A stretch of DNA of 64,000 nucleotides. Origin: CAZRCZ01 sp964598765. Its GTDB lineage: Bacteria > Sumerlaeota > Sumerlaeia > MVZB01 > JAJFLK01. Shown here piece by piece: positions 8,721 through 17,783 of the stretch; position 1 is the first letter of the stretch, and each line of letters opens with the position of its first letter. The translations under genes and the position numbers were made by a program. The DNA is taken from the NCBI GenBank assembly GCA_964598765.1, contig CAZRCZ010000006.1, positions 116,432 to 180,431 on the forward strand, in the 5' to 3' direction. The notes under the pieces are model-generated. The model ran no database searches. It saw nothing but the letters and a program-made list of their open reading frames with translations, and was not told where the DNA came from.

Positions 8721-9992
8721 TTAACCGCGCCGCCTGAGCCGTTCAAGACGATGCAGAAGAGCTTCCGTGTTGTCCGCGTCCTCCTCGGCATGGGCGATTT
8801 CCAACGCCCGTTCCGTCCATCGCCGCGCCGAGGCGAAATCCTTGACCCGATGCTCGGCGTGTTTGGCGAGTTCGATCAGGGGATCGAGCCGTCCGGCGCG
8901 GGCTTGAGGAACGCGAGCTTCCCAAATGGCCACGGCGTCGCTCCATCGTTCCAATCGCGCCAGCCGCCGTGCGAGGTGCATCGAGAGCCGAAACCCGAAG
9001 TCCTCGTCCCGCGTCGCGAGAATCGCCCGCTCCAATCGGTCGAGCGATTCGTCGGTCCGATTCGCGGAATGAAAAATCTGTGAGAGACCCCATTGAACCT
9101 CCGCGTGGCGAAAACGGGAATCGTCGGGGGAGTGAATCGCCGAAACAAGAGTCCGCGCCAAACCCCCGAGACTCAGGACGTCCTGCGCGTGGTGATCCAT
9201 GACCGAAATGATCCGCTCGCGTCCGACGCCGCGAAGATAGGCGAAATAAATTTGCGGAATCGCGGAGGATTCGACGTCCGAAAATCGCACGACGCCAAGA
9301 ATTTCGCGCTCCAAGGTTCCGAGCCGGCAATCGGGCAATCGTCGCTTCCAGAGCCGCCGCGACGGATGGAGCAGATCGAGATGGAGATCGGGAAATTCGG
9401 GGCGACGCCGCGCCATGCGCCAGCGCGACTCCAAAATCGGCAGATCAAAACAGCGGCCATTGTAGCTGACCAATCCCTGCGCGTTTTGCATCTCCGCGCC
9501 GACCGCTTCGATCAACGCCTCTTCGTCGCAATAATCTTCCATGAAGAATTGCCGGAGCAAAAATTCCCCTCCGACAACCCGCCCGACGCCGATCAGAAAC
9601 GCGACCGTTCCCGTCCCGCCGCTGAGGCTGGTGGTTTCAACGTCGAGATAAACGATTTTATCGGGATCAACTTCGTTCCACTTTTCATCGCGGGCCAAGA
9701 GCGCGAGAACGCATTGAAAGTTTACTGTCCCGGAATTTTGGCCTCCGGGAAGAACGTAGCCTTGCGCCGAACGACTCCCATCGAGGGCAACCCTTGATTC
9801 GATCCGAAGACAATTTCCGTTTCCGAACGAAATTCGTTCGGCGTGCGGAATCAAATGCTCCAAAGGAGGGGCGGACCGCCGCCGGTTCGGTTGATCCGCC
9901 GATTCCGAAGCCGGAGAGAAATGTTCCGAGGCGGTCTTGACTCTCGAATTGAGCGACCGGAGAAATTCGATCTGCGATGGCGTGGCGCTCAT
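8721..9992 (-). CDS. RNase-H-like 3'-5' exonuclease-fold protein (YprB type) with a helical C-terminus
   Basis: A 423-residue protein whose middle (about 110-275) is a DEDD exonuclease/RNase-H fold of the YprB kind. D117 and E119 lie in VYLDVETT, N178/D183 in SYNGRCFDLP and D271 in HHAQDVLSL, matching the metal-binding acidic positions. The first 100 residues are variable. The C-terminal 150 residues are helical and TPR-like (GLSQIFHSANRTDESLDRLE onward). It probably acts on nucleic acid, but the substrate is unknown. Its ATG overlaps the purN stop (ATGA), so the two are translationally coupled, with endonuclease V just upstream. Confidence 0.8.
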   Translation of the reverse strand: MSATPSQIEFLRSLNSRVKTASEHFSPASESADQPNRRRSAPPLEHLIPHAERISFGNGNCLRIESRVALDGSRSAQGYVLPGGQNSGTVNFQCVLALLARDEKWNEVDPDKIVYLDVETTSLSGGTGTVAFLIGVGRVVGGEFLLRQFFMEDYCDEEALIEAVGAEMQNAQGLVSYNGRCFDLPILESRWRMARRRPEFPDLHLDLLHPSRRLWKRRLPDCRLGTLEREILGVVRFSDVESSAIPQIYFAYLRGVGRERIISVMDHHAQDVLSLGGLARTLVSAIHSPDDSRFRHAEVQWGLSQIFHSANRTDESLDRLERAILATRDEDFGFRLSMHLARRLARLERWSDAVAIWEARVPQARAGRLDPLIELAKHAEHRVKDFASARRWTERALEIAHAEEDADNTEALLHRLERLRRRG

Positions 9993-10660
9993 GAAGATTC
10001 GTCGGCGAGGGTTTCCTCAATGACAACCTTGCGGTCGCGGACGCTGACCTTGCCCCGCGAGATCAAATCCAACGCTTCAGGGAGCGCGTCATGTTCCTGC
10101 GCCAAAATCCGATTGGACAGAATCGCCTCGTTGTCCTCCGGATAACAGGGAACCGTTTTTTGCAGAATGATCGGACCGGAATCCACCCCCGAATCCACGA
10201 AGTGAACCGTGCATCCCGTCACTTTGACGCCGTAATCCAACGCTTGTCTCTGGGCGTAAAGTCCGCCGAACGCCGGAAGAAGCGAGGGATGGATATTGAT
10301 GATCCGATTGGGAAAAGCGTCAAGCAACGTCCGTCCGACGATTCGCATGTAACCGGCCAACACGATCCATTCAATCTCCTTGCCGCTTAGCAGAGCCACG
10401 ACCGCTTTCTCGAATTCCTTTTTGGTCTTGTAGGCTTTGGGATCGAGATGCGCCGTCGGGATTTCGTGTCGTTGGGCGTAATCGAACGCCTTGGGATTGT
10501 CCACGTCGCTGAAAACCAACCCGAACCGGACACGCTCCAATTTTCCCGCGGCCTTGGCGTCAAGCAAAGCCTTGAGATTCGATCCGCGGCCCGAAGCAAA
10601 GACCGCGACGTTGATGGATAGGGGGAAGGAAGTGGAAGACGAAGTGGTCATGTTGCCCAT
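9989..10660 (-). CDS. purN: Phosphoribosylglycinamide formyltransferase PurN
   Basis: PurN transfers a formyl group from 10-formyl-tetrahydrofolate to GAR, the third step of de novo purine synthesis. The phosphate loop GRGSN is at 24-28. The catalytic trio is N122 and H124 in INIHPSLLPAF and D160 in DSGVDSGP, equivalent to E. coli N106/H108/D144. The length, 223 residues, is normal apart from a Ser/Thr-rich start (MGNMTTSSSTSFPLS) of about 14 extra residues, so a start at the second Met is possible. It follows endonuclease V by 52 bp and overlaps the next gene. Confidence 0.95.
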   Translation of the reverse strand: MGNMTTSSSTSFPLSINVAVFASGRGSNLKALLDAKAAGKLERVRFGLVFSDVDNPKAFDYAQRHEIPTAHLDPKAYKTKKEFEKAVVALLSGKEIEWIVLAGYMRIVGRTLLDAFPNRIINIHPSLLPAFGGLYAQRQALDYGVKVTGCTVHFVDSGVDSGPIILQKTVPCYPEDNEAILSNRILAQEHDALPEALDLISRGKVSVRDRKVVIEETLADESS

Positions 10661-10712
10661 TTTCTACACTTGGCGCCGCGAAGCAAGCCCTTGATCTTTT
10701 CGGAGGCGGTTT

Positions 10713-11510
10713 TCATTTCCGGCGCATCGCTTCGCCCGTCAGCTGATGCGCCGCGCGGGCGGGTTCGCTGAGGCGATGGGGACCGAGAAGCCTCAGCGCG
10801 ATTTTAAGTGATCCCTTCATGGAGACCCGATGGCCGGGCGAAACGAACGTCGGACGACAATTCGCCCGAGAACGCAACACCCATCCGACTTGCTCTCCGC
10901 CGTCCATTAGCGGCGTGGCTGATCCGCGCGCGGATCGCGGTTGCCGATATTCGCCGATCAAGCGCGATTTCGCCCAACCGAGCGACGGACAATCGTAGAT
11001 GACCCCCAAATGCGAAGCCAACCCGAACCGGCGGGGATGGGCGATTCCTTGTCCGTCGCAAAGAATCAAATCCACCTTTGACTTCACGCGGCGGAAAAGA
11101 GGAAGAAGAGGCGGAATTTCGCGGAAGGAAAGGAGACCGGGAACGTAGGGGAAAGTCGCCGGAGCGGCGTGGGTGAATTGATCTTCAATTTCTCCGCGCC
11201 CGGCATTCCAGACCACAAGAGCCGCGAAACACATGCCCCGCTTCGCGTCATAGGCAACGTCCACGGCGGCGAGACGGCCCCTTGTCGAAAACTTCTCCCA
11301 TAATGTGGCACCGGCGCCCTCGCCGGTGATGCGACGACTTTGTCCTATCACAGCCGAGGGCGGCTGTGCCACATGGCCTATCGCAGACTTATCTGAAAAA
11401 AATTCGGGCGGCGAGGTCGCCCGAAGGGACAAACGTCGCCGCCCAAGTATCTGAATCGCGCGAGCCTCGGCCGTCGTCACGTCCCAACGATGGCTCCAGC
11501 AAATTTTCAA
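10713..11510 (-). CDS. nfi: Endonuclease V (deoxyinosine-specific) with an in-frame repeat insertion
   Basis: Endonuclease V nicks DNA one base 3' of deoxyinosine, starting repair of deaminated adenine. Metal-binding residues are visible: D84 in AAVDVAY, E131 in LLSFREIPPL and D152 in CDGQGIAHPRRFG. The ASHLGVIYDCPSLG and SPGHRVS segments are also typical. The start is TTG, overlapping the TGA of the SPOR gene. Residues about 46-70 (HVAQPPSAVIGQ through GEGAGATLW) are encoded by a palindromic repeat at 11303-11374 and have no counterpart in ordinary Nfi proteins. The insertion lies before the first catalytic strand and keeps the frame, so the enzyme may still work. Its place in a purine operon is fitting, since dITP arises from purine pools. 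Confidence 0.9.
   Translation of the reverse strand: MKICWSHRWDVTTAEARAIQILGRRRLSLRATSPPEFFSDKSAIGHVAQPPSAVIGQSRRITGEGAGATLWEKFSTRGRLAAVDVAYDAKRGMCFAALVVWNAGRGEIEDQFTHAAPATFPYVPGLLSFREIPPLLPLFRRVKSKVDLILCDGQGIAHPRRFGLASHLGVIYDCPSLGWAKSRLIGEYRQPRSARGSATPLMDGGEQVGWVLRSRANCRPTFVSPGHRVSMKGSLKIALRLLGPHRLSEPARAAHQLTGEAMRRK
11303..11374. repeat. Family C palindromic repeat inside endonuclease V (copy C1)
   Basis: ATGTGGCACCGGCGCCCTCG opens the element and CGAGGGCGGCTGTGCCACAT closes it. The outer arms are inverted copies of each other and each half contains its own small hairpin. It is 72 nt, a multiple of three, and is read without a stop in the nfi frame. Confidence 0.8.
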
Positions 11511-14383
11511 CTGACCTTCGACACCTGAACGTTGTCTATGCAGAGTTGTCCGGTCGTGTTGATGTTGTCGCGGATCGCCAATGTGTTCAGGTATTTCGGG
11601 ACCTGCGCCAGCGAAACGCCTTTGGCGACGTGCCGATTGTCCACGTATCCGTCAATCTTCCCCGCGTTCAGGTCAATCACGTATTTGATGTGCGCCCATG
11701 TCCCCAGCAGATACGGCGCGGGCTGGCCGTGAATGTGAATCGAGGGGGCGGTCTGCGATTCGCTCCGCAGAATTTTGGTGTGGATGGACTGCTGAAAATC
11801 CTCGTCCTTCTCGATGTAGAAACCGAGAAGGAATTTGTTCTTGTCATTACACCGCAGGTCGAACTCCACGTTGACCACGCCCGACGTGTTGGGGAACTTG
11901 GTCGAGTAATAAACTTTCCCGACCCCTTCCTTCTTCTGATAGACGAGGTAGTTTTTCGAGTTCGCGGGGGGGGCGTCGTTCTGAACCGTCAGCGTGGAAT
12001 AGGCGAATTCCCCCTTCCAATCCGCCGGTTTCTTTCCGACTTCGTCCTTCTCAAAGTCCTGCGTGAGGACCGAACCGACCGTCGTGACGGCGGCGGCGGC
12101 GACGTTGCCCGGCATCGTCTCGGCGGCTTCGGGACCGAGTCCCAAACCGGAGAAGTCCAATCCCCCGCCCGACGGCTTCACGTCAAGCGACGGACGTTCG
12201 ATGACCGTCACGTCCAAAGCCGAGAGGTCGTCAACCGGACGGTCGCTCTTCATCGCCGGAATCTCCGAACGCTCGGCTGAGGGCATCGGGGGCGCCACGT
12301 TGTTGTTCCCGTGACCTCCCGCCAAAGCTTCCAGCTCGTCGAAGATGGAAAGCGCGCCGGCTTTTTCAGCCTTCGGTTTGGAAGGCGGCGGAGCCTGCGC
12401 GGGAGCCGGAGCGGGACTCGGCGCGCTCGACGCGCCCAATCCCAAAATGTCATCCAGCGAGATGCCCGCCGGTTCGGCTTCGGGAGCTTTCTTTTCAGGC
12501 TTGGGAGGAGGCGGGCTGAAAATATCCTCCAACCCCGACATCGCTCCGGCGCCGGCCGAAGCCGAAGCTTCGGCTCCCGGAAGTCCGGAAAGAATGTCGT
12601 CCAATCCCGCGCCCGCCGAGGCCGACGCTGGAGTCGGCTCGGACGCGGAGGGCATGGCGAAAATATCCGCCGCCGGAGCGGGCTTGGCCGAAGCAGGTGA
12701 ATGCTTGGGCGCCTCGGCGACTCTGGCGGTCGGTTGCGCGGTCATGGTCTCCGGTTCGGGAGCAAAAAGATCGTCGGTGGCCGCAGTGGCGGTGGCTCCG
12801 GCGGCGGCGAAGCCCGAAGGTTGCGCCTGCATTCCGGGTTGGGCCAAGGGATCGCCCGCCGGGGGGAATCCGGCGGGACCGGCTCCGGGGGGCGCGTTTT
12901 GCGGCGCGGAGATCATCCAATCGCTTGCGCGCCGTCCGGTCGGAATTCCGCGCATCGGACGCAACGCCGTCGCCTCTTGAATCTTCGCCATCATCTCTTT
13001 GTTGTGCTTGTGCGTGCGATAGAGGAGGAACCCGACGACGATGGTCAGCAATCCAATGGCCGAGCCGAAAACCAAGGGCAATTTTTTGTTCGATTCGGCA
13101 ACCATCGTGGCCGCCGGGGTCATCTGCTTGATTCGGTTGTCCAGACGGGCTATGGCATCGTCCGATTCCTTTTCCCAGTTCTTATCGCCCAATCCACGAA
13201 TGTGCAACCACATCATTTTGGCCGATTGCAGGCCATTAAGATCTCCTTTGCCCTCTTCATTTTGTGCGGATAGCTTGGAATTTGCGTAGTCATTCTGAAT
13301 CGCCTCATCTCCTCTGGGATCCTTCCCCGCCGCCAAATTTTCCAAGACACCGAGTCGTGATTGCGCCGGCTGATTGTTGGCGTCAATGTTCAAAATTTCT
13401 CTGATCTTGACGATGGCTTCCTCATACTTCTTGCCCTTGGCCAAAGCGTTGGAATCCCGGAATAATGCGGCAATCGTCACTGTCTTGCGCGCTTGTTCTT
13501 CCCTTTCATCCTGAATTTTCTTCACCTGATCCGTAAGACCCTCGATGTTCTTCGTGATGCCGCTGACTTTTCTTTCCAGATCAACCAATGCTTGCGCGAA
13601 GCTACTTGGAACCTTTTCCCCCGATTCGGCCGCCCCGCTCTTCGACTTCATTTTAATCTCGATCACCTTCGCGATCTTCTCGACATCCTCGTCGCTCAAG
13701 CCTTCCGTAGCCAAATTTGCCCCCTTGAGGGCCTCGCGGACATCTTTCTTTGTCGCTTGGTCGCCGCCGACTTCCGTCGGTTTACCTGGTTCGCCTCCCG
13801 CCACCTCGGTGCCCTTGATGACAGGAACGGCTCTGGCCTCAGGAAATCCTCTGTCGCGAATGGGAGCCATTGCGCTTTGCGCTTTGGCTTCGTTGGGAAA
13901 ATTCCCGACGGTGACGTTATATTCTTCGCCCACTTGGATGACTTTGACGTTGATGTTTCCCTGTTTTTCCAACTCTCCCTTAACGCTGTTCGCTTCGGCG
14001 GCTTTCGTGGTTTTCTTCACCAGAACGGTGAAGGTCGCTCCTCCCTGAGCCGCCTCTCCTCCTCGCTTGGCTTCGTTGATTCCCTCCGGCGAGAAACCTT
14101 CGCGTTCCAGTTGAGCCTTCATCTTGATTGCTTCGGCCTTGGTCGGAAAGTTGCCGTATTCGACGCTCGCCGTGCCGTCCTTGTTTTCGGTCAAATAAGC
14201 GGGAACGTATCCCAAACTCTCCAACATCAGCCGCTGATCAGCGGCCTGTTTGGAAGGGACGTTCTTGACCACGGTGATGCGGTAGACGGTCTCCTGCGCG
14301 CCGACGCCCGCGCTCCATGCGCAGACGACGGCAAGAAGAATGGCGATCCTCGCGGTGAAGATCATCTGGCTGGTCCTGTTCAT
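11507..14383 (-). CDS. SPOR-repeat membrane protein with a concanavalin-like C-terminal domain
   Basis: After removal of the repeat-derived upstream stretch the protein is 958 residues. The chosen ATG (14383) has GAGGGGG 10 bp upstream and begins a clean signal peptide (MNRTSQMIFTARIAILLAVV, cleaved after GAQ). Two SPOR-like repeats follow (YRITVVKNVPSKQAADQRLM and TFTVLVKKTTKAAEANSVKG), then a helical/TPR-like part, one transmembrane helix (LPLVFGSAIGLLTIVVGFLL), a 300-residue Ala/Pro-rich low-complexity linker, and a beta-rich jelly-roll/laminin-G-like end (GKVYYSTKFPNTSG to VDNRHVAKG). SPOR repeats bind denuded peptidoglycan. Which side of the membrane the C-terminus faces is unclear. It heads the purine/endonuclease operon. 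Confidence 0.7.
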   Translation of the reverse strand: MNRTSQMIFTARIAILLAVVCAWSAGVGAQETVYRITVVKNVPSKQAADQRLMLESLGYVPAYLTENKDGTASVEYGNFPTKAEAIKMKAQLEREGFSPEGINEAKRGGEAAQGGATFTVLVKKTTKAAEANSVKGELEKQGNINVKVIQVGEEYNVTVGNFPNEAKAQSAMAPIRDRGFPEARAVPVIKGTEVAGGEPGKPTEVGGDQATKKDVREALKGANLATEGLSDEDVEKIAKVIEIKMKSKSGAAESGEKVPSSFAQALVDLERKVSGITKNIEGLTDQVKKIQDEREEQARKTVTIAALFRDSNALAKGKKYEEAIVKIREILNIDANNQPAQSRLGVLENLAAGKDPRGDEAIQNDYANSKLSAQNEEGKGDLNGLQSAKMMWLHIRGLGDKNWEKESDDAIARLDNRIKQMTPAATMVAESNKKLPLVFGSAIGLLTIVVGFLLYRTHKHNKEMMAKIQEATALRPMRGIPTGRRASDWMISAPQNAPPGAGPAGFPPAGDPLAQPGMQAQPSGFAAAGATATAATDDLFAPEPETMTAQPTARVAEAPKHSPASAKPAPAADIFAMPSASEPTPASASAGAGLDDILSGLPGAEASASAGAGAMSGLEDIFSPPPPKPEKKAPEAEPAGISLDDILGLGASSAPSPAPAPAQAPPPSKPKAEKAGALSIFDELEALAGGHGNNNVAPPMPSAERSEIPAMKSDRPVDDLSALDVTVIERPSLDVKPSGGGLDFSGLGLGPEAAETMPGNVAAAAVTTVGSVLTQDFEKDEVGKKPADWKGEFAYSTLTVQNDAPPANSKNYLVYQKKEGVGKVYYSTKFPNTSGVVNVEFDLRCNDKNKFLLGFYIEKDEDFQQSIHTKILRSESQTAPSIHIHGQPAPYLLGTWAHIKYVIDLNAGKIDGYVDNRHVAKGVSLAQVPKYLNTLAIRDNINTTGQLCIDNVQVSKVS

Positions 14384-14410
14384 TGGGAAGCAACCCCCTC
14401 GCATAAGAAT

Positions 14411-14471
14411 TGGCCCTCGGATCGCGCGTTGCCGCGCGACCGGCTCCGGACGGCGGCTCCGGCCGTCCCAC
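14411..14471. repeat. GC-rich palindromic repeat (copy C4)
   Basis: Nested inverted segments (CGCGCGTTGCCGCGCG, then GGACGGCGGCTCCGGCCGTCC) occur just upstream of the SPOR start codon. The composition resembles the family C and B elements elsewhere. Confidence 0.6.
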
Positions 14472-14551
14472 AAAAATAATTGCGCGCTACGGTGCGTCGG
14501 TTTTGGCCCCAAGACACCCTTTTTTCGCCTTCTCAGGCAACCCTATGCCAT

Positions 14552-14581
14552 AGGCTATGCAAAAGGACTTTGGGCGGTCAA
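14552..14581 (-). promoter_or_regulatory. Candidate promoter of the SPOR-nfi-purN operon
   Basis: On the minus strand, TTGACC (14581-14576) is followed by an 18-nt spacer and TAGCCT (14557-14552). It lies about 170 bp upstream of the chosen SPOR start and upstream of the GC-rich palindrome, which would therefore fall in the leader. Confidence 0.35.
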
Positions 14582-14702
14582 GTGTTAAGTAAAAATAATT
14601 TTGAACCTCACGCATTACTAACGGGCTTAGGGGAATTAAAATCGCTTGGCGTGCTGGCGTCATGGCGGTTGAGATTAAAATTCCCATCCACTTTTCGTTC
14701 GA

Positions 14703-17700
14703 TCAGCGGGTTTCGGTGGCCGCGTTATTTTCCGGCAATCCCCGATTCAAGGCCGCGATGGCCGGATGATTCGGCTCGCGGACGCGGACCTGCTCCAGGC
14801 AAGCCCGCAAAAGCGAATCATCTTTCATCTCCCGCGCCAAATAGCCGTATTCGATCCAGAACCCCGCCCCCGGCGGTTGACCCGCCATTTTCAGCCGCGC
14901 TTCGAACGCCCCTTTCGCCGTCTGAGGATCGTTCAAGATGTGAAACAAAACCGCCCCTTTCCCTTCCGCCAACGTTCGATCCCATTGTTCCTGCGTCATC
15001 GTTTCCGGCTTGGGGTAGCGCGATGGCAAACCTTGAAGCCCCGTTTGTTGACGGGCGTATTCCTCAATGGTCGAGAGGACAATCTGTTGGCGCGGTTCTC
15101 CCGGACCGTGGTGATCGAGAGCCTTCAGGGCTTCCAGCCAATTCTTACGGATAACCTGCTCGAACAGTCCCCCCATCGAACTCCAATAGGGATGAATGGC
15201 ATAAGCTTTCGGATCAACCTTGAGGGCCTGGAGATGCGGAACCAGCTCTAAAACGCGCGCATGATTGCCCGCCCACGTCTGCGCGTCGATGGCGAAGATG
15301 AGATAATCCGGATTGTCCGGATCCACCCGCAAAAGATTCTCGGCTCCTTCCGCCGCGCGCTCATAATCCCGGCCCGCCAGACGACGGTTGTATTCAAAGA
15401 CATAGAAGTGAAGGAAAAGGTGAGGATCGTATTTTTGGATCAATCGGCGCAGACTTACCAGCCGCTGAGGATCCGAAGATGGACGGCTGGAACACACGCG
15501 GTCCAGCAAAACCGCGGCCTGCGCGAGCGCGGGAGCGTAATAAAGAGTCGCATTGAGATTGGCTTCGTATTGCTCCTCGTATTCCTTCTTTTCCGAGGGA
15601 TTTCGGGTCATGTCGACCAACATGCCGTAACAGAGGGCCAAGGTGTAAAAGGAATTATGGTATCGGAGGGAGGCCTGGCTAAGACGGATTTGCTCGACGG
15701 CTTGCAGGAGGGAAGCGATGGCCGGGGTGTAGAATTTCGGCGCTCCGGCGGGGAGACGCGCCTCCTCACGACCCAAATAAATCCCGCGAATGTAGGACAT
15801 TTCGCCGAAGAGAAACCGCGCCGTGTCATGCGAGGGTTGAGAAACCAATGTGCGGCTCAGATGCGTCGCGGCCTCACGGAAATAACGCTCCCGAATCTCC
15901 GGTTCCATTCCCCTTCCCGCCGGAAGTTGGACGTCGTGGCGCAGAAGCTCGATGACCGCTTGGCCATACGTGTAATTGATGTCGGCCTGAACCGCGCGCG
16001 CGAAGGGAAAACTGACGAACGGCACGGCGAGAATGAAGCACCAAGCCACGACCAACCGCGCGACATGGCCGGAGCGGAATTGAGGCGGAGCGGGGTAGGT
16101 CGGGTCTCCAGCCCCGACAGAATTATCCGCGACGCGTCGGTTCTGGAGAGCCGACCTACACAGGTCGCGGTTCGGCTGATAGGCCCCATAAGCCGCCACG
16201 CAGAAAAGCCAAGTCACCGCCAACTGTGGAATGTGGAACGGAAAATCCACGAAGGCGTGCAGACCCAGCGCCAAAGCCGAAAATCCGAAAGCCGTGTGCA
16301 ATAGTTTTTGCCGTCCCTCCAAAACCGAGCCAATTTTCTTTCCCCGCGACGCGACTTCCCCCAGCGCCGCGACCATCAGGAGCAATCCGATCCAACCCTC
16401 CTCGATCACCGTCTGAAGGTATTCGTTGTGCGCCATGTGCGATCGTTTGGTCGTCAGTCCGAGTTTGGTGTCAGGATGCTTGGCCGTGTAATCGCCTTGG
16501 GCCTTGGGATAAACATATTGAAACGAATAAAGTCCGTGACCGATGAGTGGACGATCCACCGTCAAGGGGAGCGAACAAACGAATAATCGTAGCCGCGCTT
16601 CCTCTTGAAGACGCGCCGGGGTCAAATCGCGGAATCGCCGGAGGAGCGCGTTCTCTTTGACGAAAAACGGATTCCACCGCGAGGCAATCATCTGGCTCGC
16701 GAGACCCAGCCCAAGAACGACGACGACCGCCAAAACGATCCGCTTCGGCCACGCTCCGCCCCGTTGCTTCAGCGCGACGCGAATGAACGCCAATCCCAAA
16801 ATCGTGCCGACGATCCAAACGGTCCGGCTCTGCACGAGCAACGCCGTCAGCAACGCCAACGCCAGATACGCTCCGGACAGCCACCGTTGCCAAAGCCTCG
16901 GCGCGTCAATCGCGAAAGCCAACGACGGAAAAGCCGTCATCATCAGAAACGAGGCGACGCCGGTGTTGTGGCCGATCAATGAACCGTAGATGTTCCGCCG
17001 TTCGGGGTCCTCGAACTTGTAGAGGAAATTGAAGATGAGTCCGTTCCCGATTTCCGTCACCTCGCAAAGGCTGATCGTGCAAACGACAAAACCCATCGCC
17101 ATCATCAGAGCCGCGAACTGCCGGACCTCGGCCTCGCTGAATCCGCGCCGGAGCAGAACGTAACCTAGCCCTCCATGGATGACCGTCCAAGCCAATCCCT
17201 CCAACGAGAGCGCGGGCGTCGGACTCCACAAAGCGGAAGCGGCGGACCATAAAATAAAAAGCAACCATGCGCCGAACGCCCATCGGTTTTCCGAGCCGCG
17301 ACCATAAGGGAGCGTCCAATGCGCGTTGTTGCCGTTATCGGTCGCTCGCTCACGCTCGCGGCTCGGTTGAGGCGGATCATCTCCGAGGATGGGCTTGAGC
17401 ACCCGGATCGTCGCCAACGTCGCGAACATCCCCGCCGCGCAAACGGCGGCCAACGCCCCCTTCAAGATCAAGGGAGAATGATAAAAGGACAGGAACGACT
17501 CGAATTGCTCCAGACAGAAATTACCCCACGCCGAACCGCGATCCCGCGCCGCCGCCCAGTCGCGGATCATCGGCTCCAGCCAAACCGCGCTCAAGCGCAT
17601 GGGGTAGCAGAGGATCACCAAGAGAACCGATTCCATCGCAAGCAACCACGGCAATCGCGAGAGGACCGATTCTGTTTCAACTTCTGAGTAATTCAACGCG

Positions 17701-17783
17701 GAGACGCCTAGACGTGATGACGCAAGGAGATTTTCCGACCCTGTTTGCGTCTTTGCGTCTTTGCGTCTTTGCGTTTTACTCAT
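14703..17783 (-). CDS. O-antigen-ligase/polymerase-like (Wzy_C) membrane protein with a C-terminal TPR domain
   Basis: A 1026-residue protein with about 11-13 membrane helices in the first 620 residues and a helical TPR-like periplasmic or cytoplasmic tail (about 630-1026). The Wzy_C signature is AHNEYLQTVIEEGWIGLL (451-468), followed by FVDFPFHIP (511-519). Relatives join or polymerise surface glycans, or glycosylate proteins, at the periplasmic face. Three segments are repeat-encoded and in frame: residues 1-30 (family A), 140-165 (SRERERATDN...PYGRGSEN) and 541-563 (RSALQNRRVA...GDPTYP), all at predicted loops or ends. The start overlaps the upstream stop (ATGA) inside a family A arm, so the true start could be further in, near MESVLLVILCYPM. 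Confidence 0.82.
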   Translation of the reverse strand: MSKTQRRKDAKTQTGSENLLASSRLGVSALNYSEVETESVLSRLPWLLAMESVLLVILCYPMRLSAVWLEPMIRDWAAARDRGSAWGNFCLEQFESFLSFYHSPLILKGALAAVCAAGMFATLATIRVLKPILGDDPPQPSRERERATDNGNNAHWTLPYGRGSENRWAFGAWLLFILWSAASALWSPTPALSLEGLAWTVIHGGLGYVLLRRGFSEAEVRQFAALMMAMGFVVCTISLCEVTEIGNGLIFNFLYKFEDPERRNIYGSLIGHNTGVASFLMMTAFPSLAFAIDAPRLWQRWLSGAYLALALLTALLVQSRTVWIVGTILGLAFIRVALKQRGGAWPKRIVLAVVVVLGLGLASQMIASRWNPFFVKENALLRRFRDLTPARLQEEARLRLFVCSLPLTVDRPLIGHGLYSFQYVYPKAQGDYTAKHPDTKLGLTTKRSHMAHNEYLQTVIEEGWIGLLLMVAALGEVASRGKKIGSVLEGRQKLLHTAFGFSALALGLHAFVDFPFHIPQLAVTWLFCVAAYGAYQPNRDLCRSALQNRRVADNSVGAGDPTYPAPPQFRSGHVARLVVAWCFILAVPFVSFPFARAVQADINYTYGQAVIELLRHDVQLPAGRGMEPEIRERYFREAATHLSRTLVSQPSHDTARFLFGEMSYIRGIYLGREEARLPAGAPKFYTPAIASLLQAVEQIRLSQASLRYHNSFYTLALCYGMLVDMTRNPSEKKEYEEQYEANLNATLYYAPALAQAAVLLDRVCSSRPSSDPQRLVSLRRLIQKYDPHLFLHFYVFEYNRRLAGRDYERAAEGAENLLRVDPDNPDYLIFAIDAQTWAGNHARVLELVPHLQALKVDPKAYAIHPYWSSMGGLFEQVIRKNWLEALKALDHHGPGEPRQQIVLSTIEEYARQQTGLQGLPSRYPKPETMTQEQWDRTLAEGKGAVLFHILNDPQTAKGAFEARLKMAGQPPGAGFWIEYGYLAREMKDDSLLRACLEQVRVREPNHPAIAALNRGLPENNAATETR
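16095..16162. repeat. Family D palindromic repeat in the O-antigen-ligase gene (copy D1)
   Basis: GTAGGTCGGGTCTCCAGCCC at one end and CTGGAGAGCCGACCTACACA at the other form inverted arms. It is read in frame as ligase residues about 541-563, in a loop after the Wzy_C domain. Confidence 0.8.
17289..17366. repeat. Family E palindromic repeat in the O-antigen-ligase gene
   Basis: CCGAGCCGCGACCATAAGGG at the left and CTCGCTCACGCTCGCGGCTC at the right form inverted ends. It is read in frame as residues about 140-165, between two predicted membrane helices. The encoded stretch is highly charged, unlike its surroundings. Confidence 0.75.
17695..17783. repeat. Family A repeat at the ligase start (copy A4)
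   Basis: A degenerate left arm (ACGCGGAGACGCCTAGACGT) and a tandem right arm in which GTCTTTGC recurs about every 8 bp. On the minus strand it encodes the first about 30 residues (MSKTQRRKDAKTQTG) and includes the ATG. Confidence 0.75.

Larger units (their letters stand above)
14384..14702. other. Intergenic region, 319 bp
   Basis: No convincing gene. It holds a GC-rich palindromic repeat (14411-14471), a candidate promoter for the SPOR operon (14552-14581) and an AT-richer stretch with no clear structure up to the ligase stop. An in-frame ATG at 14512 would extend the SPOR protein through the palindrome, but that reading is encoded by repeat sequence. Confidence 0.6.
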
